Part shown: in pieces, positions 32,887 through 40,664 of the stretch
Layout: each line of letters opens with the position of its first letter
How positions within the stretch are numbered: position 1 is the stretch's first letter
Assembly: GCA_032907565.1 (NCBI GenBank)
Contig: JAJJPK010000135.1
Coordinates: forward strand, 1-46,752
Direction: 5' to 3'
DNA: 46,752 bases
Origin: ZC4RG29 sp032907565
GTDB lineage: Bacteria; Bacteroidota; Bacteroidia; Cytophagales; Cyclobacteriaceae
Translations under genes and position numbers: made by a program
The notes under the pieces: generated by a model
Database searches by the model: none
Seen by the model: only the letters and a program-made list of their open reading frames with translations
Told to the model about the DNA's origin: nothing

Positions 32887-35520
32887 ATGGCAGAAGAGAA
32901 ATTGATCAGGTTAAGTCAGGCAGCCAGAAAGCTCAATGTTGGGCATAACACCATACTTGACTTTCTGGAGAAGAAGGGATTTCAGGTCGAGAATAATCCT
33001 AATGCTAAACTTACGCCTGAACAATTCAGCCTGCTGTCGAAAGAGTTCGCCGCGTCAGCCACGGAAAAGCGCGAAGCGTCGGGACTCACCATTGGCACCA
33101 AACACACCGACAACGTAGTCATCGAGACCGAGCCCGAATTGCCCAAAAAGCGGTTGGAAGAGGAAGAGAGCATCATGATCAAAAACCTCGGCTCGAAGGA
33201 TGTTGTCGCTAAAGAAGAGCCGAAGCCCGACAAGATCGAACGGGGCAAGCCGAAGCTCGAAGGAATCAAGATCCTTGGCAAGATCGATCTCGAAGCCAAA
33301 GAAGAAAAGAAATCCGAGGCGGCCGAAAAGCCTGCGGCGGAAACGGAAACAAAACCTGCACCTGCTGAAGAAAAGCCTGAGCAGGAGCTGATCAAGGCCC
33401 GTGCCGACAAGCTGCAGGGGCTGAAGGTTGTAGACCGGATCGAACTGCCGGCCGAGAAGGAAAAGAGAAAGGACCAGCCGGTTGCATCGTCCGATACGAG
33501 CAAGGAAGATCGCAAGGGCAAACGGCCACGGAAGCGCATTCCGGCATCCGGCGATTCTGCTGTTCGCGGCCAGAAGCCAATACGCGGTGCAAAGCCGCAG
33601 CGGTTCCAGAAAGAAGAGCCTTCCGAAAAAGAAATTCAGGACCAGATTCGTGCAACCCTGGCGAAGTTGAGCACGGGTGGAAAGAAAGTATCCGGCGCAA
33701 AATACAGAAGAGAAAAGCGTCAGGCTATGTCCGACGCCCAGGAAGAAAAGATGCTTCAGGAACAGGAAGCATCAAAGACGCTGAAAGTTACGGAATTCAT
33801 TTCCGCTAACGACCTGGCTTCCCTTATGAACGTCTCGGTAAACGAGGTCATCTCGACTTGCCTTAGCCTGGGTATGTTCGTGTCAATCAACCAACGCCTG
33901 GACGCTGAAGCGATCACCGTCATCGCCGACGAGTTTGGATACGATGTTCAATTTACAAGTGCGGAGGAAGAGCTCGATGTCTTGGAGGACGACGGGCTGG
34001 AAGATACCGAACCCCGCGCACCGATCGTAACCATCATGGGTCACGTCGACCATGGAAAGACATCGCTGCTTGACTACATCCGCAATACCAAGGTTACAGC
34101 ACAGGAAGCCGGAGGTATTACGCAGCACATCGGTGCATATGATGTGGTCACCAAGAGCGGCCACAAGATCGCCTTCCTCGATACCCCGGGGCACGAGGCC
34201 TTTACTGCCATGCGTGCACGCGGTGCAAAGATCACTGACGTTGCCATCATTGTCGTGGCAGCCGACGACGATGTGATGCCGCAGACGAAGGAGGCCATCA
34301 ACCACGCACAAGTTGCCGGGGTCCCTATTGTTATTGCCATCAACAAGATCGATAAGCCGGGTGCTAACCCCGACAAGGTCCGCGAGTCATTGTCGCAGAT
34401 TAACATCCTCGTGGAAGATTGGGGCGGCAAATATCAGTGCCAGGAAATTTCTGCCAAGACAGGGCAGGGGGTCGATGAACTCCTTGAAAAAGTATTGCTC
34501 GAGGCCGAGTTGCTCAACCTTAGAGCCAACCCGGAAAAGAAAGCCTCCGGCAGCGTGATCGAGGCGTCCCTCGACAAGGGCCGCGGATACGTGGCTACCG
34601 TCATGATTCAAAACGGTACGCTTCGCGTGGGCGACATCCTGCTTGCAGGATCACATTACGGCCGGGTCAAAGCCATGTTCGACGACACCGGCGCGCGAAT
34701 CAACTCCGCAGGACCTTCCACCCCCGTGCTGGTGCTGGGCCTCGACGGCGCACCGCAGGCTGGTGAGAAGTTCACCGTTATGGAAACTGACCGGGAGGCA
34801 CGCGAGATTGCCACGAAACGCGGACAAATCCTTCGGGAACAGTCGATGCGGACTAAGAAACACATCACCCTCGATGAGATCGGCCGCCGACTTGCCATCG
34901 GTAACTTCAAACAGCTTAACGTCATCGTTAAGGGCGACGTGGACGGCTCCGTGGAGGCATTGTCCGACTCGCTTCTCAAGCTGTCTACAGACGAGATCCA
35001 GGTGAGTATCATTCACCGCGGCGTTGGACAAATTTCAGAGTCCGACGTTCTGCTTGCCTCCGCCTCCGATGCCATCATTGTGGGCTTCCAGGTTCGGCCT
35101 TCAGCTGCGGCGAAAAGGATTGCCGAGCAGGAAGAGATCGAAATCCGTCTGTACTCCGTCATCTACGACGCTATCAACGACGTGAAGGATGCCATGGAAG
35201 GCATGCTGTCGCCAGAAGTGGAAGAAGTAATCGTTGGCAATGCTGAAGTCCGTGAAGTGTTCAGGATATCCAAGGTGGGCACGATTGCCGGGTGTATGGT
35301 CACCGACGGCTACATCAAACGTCAGAATCCCATCCGCCTCGTCCGCGACGGTATCGTTGTATATGCTGGCAAGCTGAATTCCCTCAAGCGCTTCAAGGAC
35401 GATGTGTCTGAGGTAAAGTCGGGCTTCGAATGCGGTATCGGCATCGAGAGCGTCAATGACATCCGCGTGGGCGATATCATCGAAAGCTACGAGCAACGCG
35501 AAGTAAAACGCACGCTCTGA
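32887..35520 (+). CDS. infB: Translation initiation factor IF-2
   Basis: The 877-residue GTPase has an N-terminal IF2-N-like domain ('IRLSQAARKLNVGHNTILDF'), a long charged Lys/Glu linker (about 85-285), a second IF2-N segment ('FISANDLASLMNVSVNEVIS') and the G domain. The G domain carries 'GHVDHGKTSLLDYI' (about 385), 'DTPGHEAFTAMRARG' and 'INKIDKPGAN'. Domains II-IV follow to the end. It places fMet-tRNA on the 30S subunit and drives subunit joining. It follows nusA after 73 bases. Confidence 0.97.
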   Translation: MAEEKLIRLSQAARKLNVGHNTILDFLEKKGFQVENNPNAKLTPEQFSLLSKEFAASATEKREASGLTIGTKHTDNVVIETEPELPKKRLEEEESIMIKNLGSKDVVAKEEPKPDKIERGKPKLEGIKILGKIDLEAKEEKKSEAAEKPAAETETKPAPAEEKPEQELIKARADKLQGLKVVDRIELPAEKEKRKDQPVASSDTSKEDRKGKRPRKRIPASGDSAVRGQKPIRGAKPQRFQKEEPSEKEIQDQIRATLAKLSTGGKKVSGAKYRREKRQAMSDAQEEKMLQEQEASKTLKVTEFISANDLASLMNVSVNEVISTCLSLGMFVSINQRLDAEAITVIADEFGYDVQFTSAEEELDVLEDDGLEDTEPRAPIVTIMGHVDHGKTSLLDYIRNTKVTAQEAGGITQHIGAYDVVTKSGHKIAFLDTPGHEAFTAMRARGAKITDVAIIVVAADDDVMPQTKEAINHAQVAGVPIVIAINKIDKPGANPDKVRESLSQINILVEDWGGKYQCQEISAKTGQGVDELLEKVLLEAELLNLRANPEKKASGSVIEASLDKGRGYVATVMIQNGTLRVGDILLAGSHYGRVKAMFDDTGARINSAGPSTPVLVLGLDGAPQAGEKFTVMETDREAREIATKRGQILREQSMRTKKHITLDEIGRRLAIGNFKQLNVIVKGDVDGSVEALSDSLLKLSTDEIQVSIIHRGVGQISESDVLLASASDAIIVGFQVRPSAAAKRIAEQEEIEIRLYSVIYDAINDVKDAMEGMLSPEVEEVIVGNAEVREVFRISKVGTIAGCMVTDGYIKRQNPIRLVRDGIVVYAGKLNSLKRFKDDVSEVKSGFECGIGIESVNDIRVGDIIESYEQREVKRTL

Positions 35521-35526
35521 TATTAA

Positions 35527-35560
35527 ATGAGTGGATGAGTGAATGAGTGAATGAGTGAAT
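35527..35560. repeat. Four 8-bp tandem repeats between infB and prfA
   Basis: The unit ATGAGTGA (first copy ATGAGTGG) occurs four times without gaps from 35527 to 35558, followed by a partial unit. It lies in the 54-base gap between convergent infB and prfA. Such repeats may vary in copy number by slippage. Confidence 0.85.
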
Positions 35561-35574
35561 AGGTCACTTGAAAC

Positions 35575-36645
35575 TCATTGTGTCCCTTCGGCCATCTTCT
35601 CTGCGCTGTCAGCTATCCTCAATTGCTCGATGATTTCGTCGAGGTGTCCATTCATTATGTTGGGCAGGTTGTAGAGCGTGAGCCCGATGCGGTGGTCCGT
35701 GACACGGCTTTGCGGATAGTTGTAGGTGCGTATTTTGTCTGACCTGTCGCCTGAGCGGATCATAGACCGTCGTGCGGCTCCCAGCTGGCTTTGTTGCTTT
35801 TCGAGTTCGATCTCGTACAGCTTCGCCCGCAGCATCTGTAATGCGCGCTCGCGGTTTGCGTGCTGGGATCTTTCCACCTGACAGGTGATAACAATCCCGC
35901 TGGGCTTATGCGTGAGTTGTACTTTCGTCTCCACCTTATTAACGTTCTGACCTCCTGCACCGCTTGAACGCGCAGTCTGAAATTCGAGGTCGGCGGGATT
36001 GATCTCAATATCTACATCCTCTGCTTCGGGGAGTACTGCCACCGATGCGGCCGACGTATGTACCCGTCCCTGTTGCTCGGTTGCCGGAACACGCTGTACG
36101 CGATGAACACCTGACTCGAACTTGAGGAGGCCGTAGGCCCCTTCCCCTTCCACGCTGCTGATAATTTCCTTATAGCCTCCCGCGGTGCCTTCTGTCATGT
36201 CGAGTACCGTCAGTTTCAGGCCGTGATGGTCGCAAAAGCGCTGATACATGCGAAACAGGTCGCCAGCGAAAATGGCGGCCTCGTCGCCGCCTGTTCCGGC
36301 CCGGATTTCCAGGATCGCCCCTTTATCGTCGTTAGGATCCTTCGGTACAAGCATTTCTTTCAGCTTGCGCGTGAGTTCTTCGAGCCTGGGTTCGAGGTCG
36401 TCCAACTCTGACTTTGCCAGTCCCCGCATATCGGGATCCTTTTCCTTTTCCAAAACCTCCCGGGCCTGGCGCTGGTTTTCAACTACACGCAGGTACTCAT
36501 TGTACACCCTTACGATCTTCTCCAGGTCGCGGTACTCCTTGCTGAGCTGGGAATACCTCTTCTGGTCTTTGACGAGATCTGGCTGCGCGAGCAGTTGTCC
36601 AACCTCCTCGAAGCGATGTTTGATGTCTTCAAGCCTTTCGACCAT
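35575..36645 (-). CDS. prfA: Peptide chain release factor 1
   Basis: The 356-residue factor has an N-terminal helical domain, the stop-codon recognition motif in 'RVPATEQQGRVHTSAASV' (PxT type, reads UAA and UAG, about 186), and the catalytic GGQ in 'SSGAGGQNVNKVETKV' (about 231). Hydrolysis of peptidyl-tRNA depends on that Gln. Length is that of RF1. It is convergent with infB and divergent from a small lipoprotein gene. Confidence 0.97.
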   Translation of the reverse strand: MVERLEDIKHRFEEVGQLLAQPDLVKDQKRYSQLSKEYRDLEKIVRVYNEYLRVVENQRQAREVLEKEKDPDMRGLAKSELDDLEPRLEELTRKLKEMLVPKDPNDDKGAILEIRAGTGGDEAAIFAGDLFRMYQRFCDHHGLKLTVLDMTEGTAGGYKEIISSVEGEGAYGLLKFESGVHRVQRVPATEQQGRVHTSAASVAVLPEAEDVDIEINPADLEFQTARSSGAGGQNVNKVETKVQLTHKPSGIVITCQVERSQHANRERALQMLRAKLYEIELEKQQSQLGAARRSMIRSGDRSDKIRTYNYPQSRVTDHRIGLTLYNLPNIMNGHLDEIIEQLRIADSAEKMAEGTQ

Positions 36646-36688
36646 ACAAATGCAGAATCAGGGTCCAAATCTAGTGAAATGCCCCCTA

Positions 36689-36717
36689 TTGAGATTGTCC
36701 TTCAGCCCGTAACTTTG
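36689..36717 (+). promoter_or_regulatory. Candidate promoter of the small lipoprotein gene
   Basis: TTG at 36689-36691 and TAACTTTG at 36710-36717 are 18 bases apart. The -7 box ends only four bases before the ATG at 36722, so a transcript would have almost no leader. Confidence 0.5.
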
Positions 36718-36721
36718 TCGC

Positions 36722-37192
36722 ATGAAATACATGGCTGCTCTGCTCGTCCTCCTTTTTGCATCCTGTGGAGGTTCATTGTCCAGTGACGAACGAAAGCGTC
36801 TCCAGGAGGAAAGCCGGATGCACGAAATCAAGCGCATAACAGAAGCCGAGATTGCTGAGGCTGCCCTCGTCAAGGGCAGGTCAGTTACGGAAATTGCCAA
36901 TGATTTCCGTAACGATCGCGGTCGGCTGGATTCATTGGGGCGTGCACAGGGTGCGACCATTCGCTGGCGGGTGCCGGGGGCATCTGATGCGCTGGCTGTT
37001 GAACAGCAAATCATCGATGCGTACGTGATGAATCCCACAGCCGATCTGCCAGATAACATTCAGGATATCGGCGCTGATTCCATATTGTACTCCCGACCCG
37101 AAGTATCGGTCATGCCGGATGGTGCCGCTGCTATTGAAGGAGTCTGGAGTGTGCGGCTTTCGAAAAAGGCATTGATTCTTGAAATGGAATAA
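36722..37192 (+). CDS. Conserved lipoprotein of unknown function
   Basis: I do not recognise this 156-residue protein beyond its type. It has a short lipoprotein signal with the lipobox ending LFASC (Cys about 15). A helical, charged segment follows ('IKRITEAEIAEAALVKGRSV'), then a C-terminal part with 'DSILYSRPEV' and 'IEGVWSVRLSKKALIL'. It is divergent from prfA and convergent with tag, three bases apart. The promoter places the start codon at or within two bases of the predicted transcription start. Confidence 0.8.
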   Translation: MKYMAALLVLLFASCGGSLSSDERKRLQEESRMHEIKRITEAEIAEAALVKGRSVTEIANDFRNDRGRLDSLGRAQGATIRWRVPGASDALAVEQQIIDAYVMNPTADLPDNIQDIGADSILYSRPEVSVMPDGAAAIEGVWSVRLSKKALILEME

Positions 37193-37195
37193 CGG

Positions 37196-37783
37196 CTACC
37201 GCTTCCCAACGAGCTCCCGGTGGCGGAAACAATAGGTCAGGTGATCGTTAATCAATCCGCATGCCTGAAGATGCGCGTACATGACCGTACTGCCGACAAA
37301 CCGAAATCCCCGTTTGATCAGATCCTTGCTTAGCGCATCCGATTCTTTAGAGGTGGGCGGTACCTGATTATCCCGTGTCCACCGATTGACAATCGGCTTT
37401 CCATCAACAAAGCGCCAGATGTAGGCGTCGAAGCTTCCGAACTCGTCTTGAATGTCCAGGAATTTTCGGGCATTGGTGACTGCGCTGTTGACCTTCAATC
37501 GGTTCCTCACAATGGCTGGATCCTCAAGGATTTTGGCAATCCTTTTTTCAGTAAATCGGGCTACCTTTTCGGGGTCGAAGTCCGCGAAGCATTTCCGGTA
37601 GCCTTCGCAGCCTTCGCGCTTATTGAGGATGGTGGACCAGCTTAACCCGGCCTGCGCCCCTTCGAGGATGAGGAATTCGAAGTGCGTACGATCATCGTGA
37701 ACGGGTACACCCCATTCTTCATCGTGATAGCGGATGTAAAGGTCGGACTTTAGCGACCACGTGCATCGTTTCTTTTCTGCCAT
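37196..37783 (-). CDS. tag: DNA-3-methyladenine glycosylase I
   Basis: The 195-residue enzyme begins 'RCTWSLKSDLYIRYHDEEWG', with the N-terminal Cys and His that bind Zn, and has 'FEFLILEGAQAGLSWSTILN' with the catalytic-site Glu. It ends with 'INDHLTYCFRH', the second Zn pair. It removes 3-methyladenine from alkylated DNA. Length and motifs match the Tag family. It is divergent from the NarL-type regulator. Confidence 0.96.
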   Translation of the reverse strand: MAEKKRCTWSLKSDLYIRYHDEEWGVPVHDDRTHFEFLILEGAQAGLSWSTILNKREGCEGYRKCFADFDPEKVARFTEKRIAKILEDPAIVRNRLKVNSAVTNARKFLDIQDEFGSFDAYIWRFVDGKPIVNRWTRDNQVPPTSKESDALSKDLIKRGFRFVGSTVMYAHLQACGLINDHLTYCFRHRELVGKR

Positions 37784-37895
37784 AAAATAGGGTTAGTGTG
37801 CGCATCCTGCGCCGCCCGGAAATTAAGGCAAAATTGTATAGATTCACGATCCGCCTCGAGCGCAAATCCTTAGGGATTTTTGCTCTTTTGCGATC

Positions 37896-37918
37896 GGCGG
37901 GTAACCCGCCACAAGGAG
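37896..37918 (+). other. Leader hairpin and AAGGAG before the NarL-type regulator
   Basis: A perfect 6-bp hairpin pairs 37896-37901 with 37905-37910 around a TAA loop. It is followed by AAGGAG at 37913-37918, three bases before the ATG. A visible Shine-Dalgarno-like site is uncommon in this phylum; the hairpin beside it could affect access. Confidence 0.5.
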
Positions 37919-37921
37919 TCC

Positions 37922-38572
37922 ATGGAAAAGGCGATTACCGTATATGTAGCCGACGACCACACCCTTTTTCGAAAGGGGATCGTTCGGCTGCTGTCTGCAT
38001 TTGAGCGCGTAGGCGAAGTACGGGATGTCGAAAACGGCAAAGAACTTTGCGCGCTGATAAAAAACGAACCTCCGGATGTAGCGATTATTGACCTGCAGAT
38101 GCCTGTGATGGATGGCTTTGAGGCTTGTGGGTTCATTCTTTCGCGCTATCCTCAGGTAAAGCTTATCGTGCTGTCCATGCATGACGATGAGCGATACATC
38201 AGTCAACTCCTACAGATGGGAATACACGGATTCCTATTGAAGAGTGCAGATCCGTATGAACTTGAACGGGCGATTTACTCGGTGGTGGAGAATGACTTCT
38301 ATCAAAACGACCTCATCAGTTCGGTCCTTCGAAGACGGATCAAGCGCCGGAAAGCCCCTCCGGCCGCGACCAAGGTTGTGGAACTGTCCGAACGGGAGAA
38401 GGAGATCCTGCAACTCATTTGCATGGAGCTCACGATCCGCGAAATCGGCACCAAGTTGTCATTGAGCGAGAACACAGTAAGAAATCACCGCGTGAGGATT
38501 ATGGAGAAAGTCGGCGTGCGCAACACTGTGGGGCTCGTCAAGTACGCCATCCAATCGGGTCTTTTCAGTTAA
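37922..38572 (+). CDS. NarL/FixJ-family response regulator
   Basis: The 216-residue regulator has a receiver domain with the acidic pair in 'VYVADDHTLFRKGI', the phospho-acceptor Asp in 'VAIIDLQMPVMDG' (about 56) and the Lys in 'GFLLKSADP'. It has a LuxR-type helix-turn-helix at about residues 152-210 ('LSEREKEILQLICMELTIRE', 'LSENTVRNHRVRIMEKVGVR'). It should be activated by a histidine kinase, which is not in the window. The ATG at 37922 opens directly before the receiver fold. Targets are unknown; a palindrome downstream (38724-38739) is one candidate site. Confidence 0.93.
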   Translation: MEKAITVYVADDHTLFRKGIVRLLSAFERVGEVRDVENGKELCALIKNEPPDVAIIDLQMPVMDGFEACGFILSRYPQVKLIVLSMHDDERYISQLLQMGIHGFLLKSADPYELERAIYSVVENDFYQNDLISSVLRRRIKRRKAPPAATKVVELSEREKEILQLICMELTIREIGTKLSLSENTVRNHRVRIMEKVGVRNTVGLVKYAIQSGLFS

Positions 38573-38779
38573 ACCGAGCCTCTGCGGCAATAGTAAAAAA
38601 GTACTAATTCTTTAGGGGTTTTTCACTATTTGGACAAACAAGAAGAGGCCAAATTCGCACGGAATCGCACTTTTTATTACACGGCTGTTCCAAATAGGGA
38701 AAAAAGCGCCCCGGCCAAATTTTCAATATGTCCATATTGCAGGTGTCCGGGTGTTTTAGCCCGGGCGTGACTGGTTACT
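38573..38779. promoter_or_regulatory. Symmetric intergenic region between regulator and receiver genes
   Basis: Three symmetric elements share 207 bases. An imperfect inverted repeat of about 17 bp pairs 38619-38636 with 38686-38704 (one mismatch, one bulge, 49-base spacer). A perfect palindrome CAATATG-TC-CATATTG lies at 38724-38739. A short GC hairpin pairs 38747-38751 with 38760-38764. No clear TAnnTTTG box is seen. The palindrome is 41 bases before the next ATG and looks like an operator. Confidence 0.6.
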
Positions 38780-39193
38780 ATGAAAATCCTGGTGGTTCAC
38801 AGGCAGAGGGAAATTGCTGACCAAATCCGATCAGTACTGCAATCCGTTGGCTCCATATTACGATACTCCTCTTCGGGGCTGGATGGGCTCCTGGCTGCCC
38901 GAATTGAGACTTTTGACCTTATTATCTGCGGTACAGACCTGCCTGTGATCACCGGATTTGAAATGGTTCGCTCTTTGCGAACCAATTCGGTAAACAAGAA
39001 TACGCCGGTAGTATTTGTAGCGGATGAAGTCAGTAGGGAAATGGAGTCGCTCGGCTCGGCATTGAACGCAAGCGATATGCTTACGCCCGCCGATGTGACA
39101 ACGCGACTCGCCTCTATCGTCCGCGATCAGGTACGTGCGGCACCCGATAATCGTTGGGAGGATTTGTTGACAAAAGAGCGCGTTATGAACTAA
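38780..39193 (+). CDS. Degenerate receiver-domain protein
   Basis: The 137-residue protein has the length and strand/helix pattern of a stand-alone CheY-like receiver, but key residues are missing. The first strand reads 'ILVVHRQ', with His-Arg where the metal-binding Asp pair should be. The phospho-acceptor position is Gly51 ('DLIICGTDLPVITGFEM'), with an Asp two residues later. The conserved Lys near the end of strand five is replaced by 'LTPADV'. It probably does not take up phosphate by the usual route and may act by binding partners. It follows a NarL regulator and precedes a small membrane frame. Confidence 0.8.
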   Translation: MKILVVHRQREIADQIRSVLQSVGSILRYSSSGLDGLLAARIETFDLIICGTDLPVITGFEMVRSLRTNSVNKNTPVVFVADEVSREMESLGSALNASDMLTPADVTTRLASIVRDQVRAAPDNRWEDLLTKERVMN

Positions 39194-39204
39194 ACCCTCT
39201 CAAA

Positions 39205-39273
39205 TAGCTATCGTTATAGCTAATAACTTACTCGAAAAGCGTTGCATATCGATCCCGGTATGCAGCGCTTTCG
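39205..39273. other. Two hairpins downstream of the receiver-like gene
   Basis: The first pairs 39205-39211 with 39216-39222 (7 bp, perfect, CGTT loop). The second pairs 39233-39248 with 39259-39273 (about 15 bp with one bulged A and one G-T pair). Neither has a T run. They may end or protect the transcript of the receiver-like gene. Confidence 0.6.
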
Positions 39274-39333
39274 AATAAGTTTGCTAACTTTAGCCCAGGA
39301 GATTTTTTGTTCGAGACCCTATTTTTTTAGCTA

Positions 39334-39522
39334 ATGGCCGATCTAATGACCTCCAAAGCACTGCGTCAATTGCGTTTGCAAGCCTCTGGAAGCCTTCGCT
39401 GGATTTGCTGCGTTGTCCTGGTAATCCTCATGTTGTTGAGATTTTGGGGCCCGTTGAATGACACGACCAAGCCTGTCATAGGCGAACATGCGCTTCGGAC
39501 AGAACGCCTGCCTGAACTCTGA
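39334..39522 (+). CDS. Possible small membrane protein (62 aa)
   Basis: A 62-codon frame starts with ATG and has one hydrophobic segment at about residues 23-38 ('WICCVVLVILMLLRFW') between basic and polar ends. I do not recognise it. Codon use resembles its neighbours, and it ends 29 bases before the convergent pseudouridine synthase gene. The region upstream has TAACTTTA, one base off the promoter box. It could equally be a chance frame. Confidence 0.4.
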   Translation: MADLMTSKALRQLRLQASGSLRWICCVVLVILMLLRFWGPLNDTTKPVIGEHALRTERLPEL

Positions 39523-39551
39523 GTTTCCTCGGAGTTGAGAGGATGAGTTCT

Positions 39552-40571
39552 TTAGTTGTAAGTGACATAATGCTCCCACCGTGCGAGCACGGCACTGAAG
39601 TCTTCAGGCAGTTCTGCTTTGAATTCCATGTATTCTTTGGTGACGGGATGAACGAAGCCCAGCGTGTGCGCATGAAGCGCTTGCCGCGGCATGATCTTGA
39701 AGCAGTTGTCTACGAATTGGCGGTACTTTGAAAACACTGTACCTTTCACGATCTCCTTTCCTCCGTATAGCTCATCGGCGAACAACGGATGACCCAGGTA
39801 CTTCATGTGGGCACGTATCTGGTGCGTGCGTCCGGTTTCAAGGCGACATTCCACCAGCGACACATAACGAAGGTCCTTGAGAACGCGGTAATGGGTAACC
39901 GCTGTTCTTCCATGATCGCCTTCGGGAAACGCTACCGTTATGCGTCTGTCACGTGGGCTCCTCCCGAGGTTGACTGATATCGTTCCTTCGAGGGGAGACG
40001 GAACGCCCCAGACCAGCGCAAGATAGGCGCGTGATATGGTGTGTTCGAAAAACTGCCTGGCGAGATGCGTCATGGCCGTCTCGGTCTTCGCGATAACCAG
40101 GAGTCCGGATGTGTCTTTGTCGATGCGGTGTACCAGGCCGGGTCGACCTTCGTTTGATGGCATCTCCGGCAGACGACTGAAATGATAGGTCAGGGCATTC
40201 ACGAGAGTCCCGGACCAATTCTGATGGGCCGGGTGAACCACCATCCCGGCGGGCTTGTTTACGACGAGCAGTTCAGCGTCCTCATACACTATGTCAAGCG
40301 GGATATTTTCTGGGATAACCTCATTAGACCGGGGCGGTTCGGGTAGCGAGACAGTGATAACGTCTCCCGGACGGACGCGGTAATTCGGCTTGGTTTGTAT
40401 ATTGTTCACCTTGACGAACCCCTCGCGTATGCCGGCTTGTATCTTCGTACGCGTTACGTTCGGGAGTCTTGCGAAAAGGAACAGGTCGATGCGAATGGGA
40501 TCCTGTCCGGAATCGACCCTGATCCGGTGGTGCTCGAACAAATCATCATCGCGATCTTCAATCTCTTCCAT
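39552..40571 (-). CDS. rluD: RluD-family 23S rRNA pseudouridine synthase
   Basis: The 339-residue enzyme has an S4 RNA-binding domain (about residues 25-85, 'LFARLPNVTRTKIQAGIREG') and a pseudouridine synthase domain. The catalytic Asp is in 'LVHRIDKDTSGLLVIAKT' and the family motif 'RLETGRTHQIRAHMKYLGHP' is present. RluD modifies helix 69 of 23S rRNA; RluC and others are similar, so the exact site is inferred. The frame stays open far upstream, but the ATG at 40571 ('MEEIEDRDDDLFEHH') is the likely start because a large hairpin and a divergent gene follow. Confidence 0.92.
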   Translation of the reverse strand: MEEIEDRDDDLFEHHRIRVDSGQDPIRIDLFLFARLPNVTRTKIQAGIREGFVKVNNIQTKPNYRVRPGDVITVSLPEPPRSNEVIPENIPLDIVYEDAELLVVNKPAGMVVHPAHQNWSGTLVNALTYHFSRLPEMPSNEGRPGLVHRIDKDTSGLLVIAKTETAMTHLARQFFEHTISRAYLALVWGVPSPLEGTISVNLGRSPRDRRITVAFPEGDHGRTAVTHYRVLKDLRYVSLVECRLETGRTHQIRAHMKYLGHPLFADELYGGKEIVKGTVFSKYRQFVDNCFKIMPRQALHAHTLGFVHPVTKEYMEFKAELPEDFSAVLARWEHYVTYN

Positions 40572-40579
40572 GGAGGAAA

Positions 40580-40621
40580 GCCCTGAAGCAGAATTTTGCT
40601 TCGCAAAATACGCTTCAGGGC
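40580..40621. other. Large hairpin next to the pseudouridine synthase start
   Basis: A 10-bp perfect outer stem (40580-40589 with 40612-40621) encloses a 7-bp perfect inner stem (40593-40599 with 40603-40609), separated by a small internal loop and capped by TTC. It begins nine bases upstream of the start codon on the - strand, where it could hide the ribosome site. Confidence 0.75.
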
Positions 40622-40664
40622 AAGTAAATAACGGTGTAAGTCTTTTCTTTGGCAAAAAACTGCG

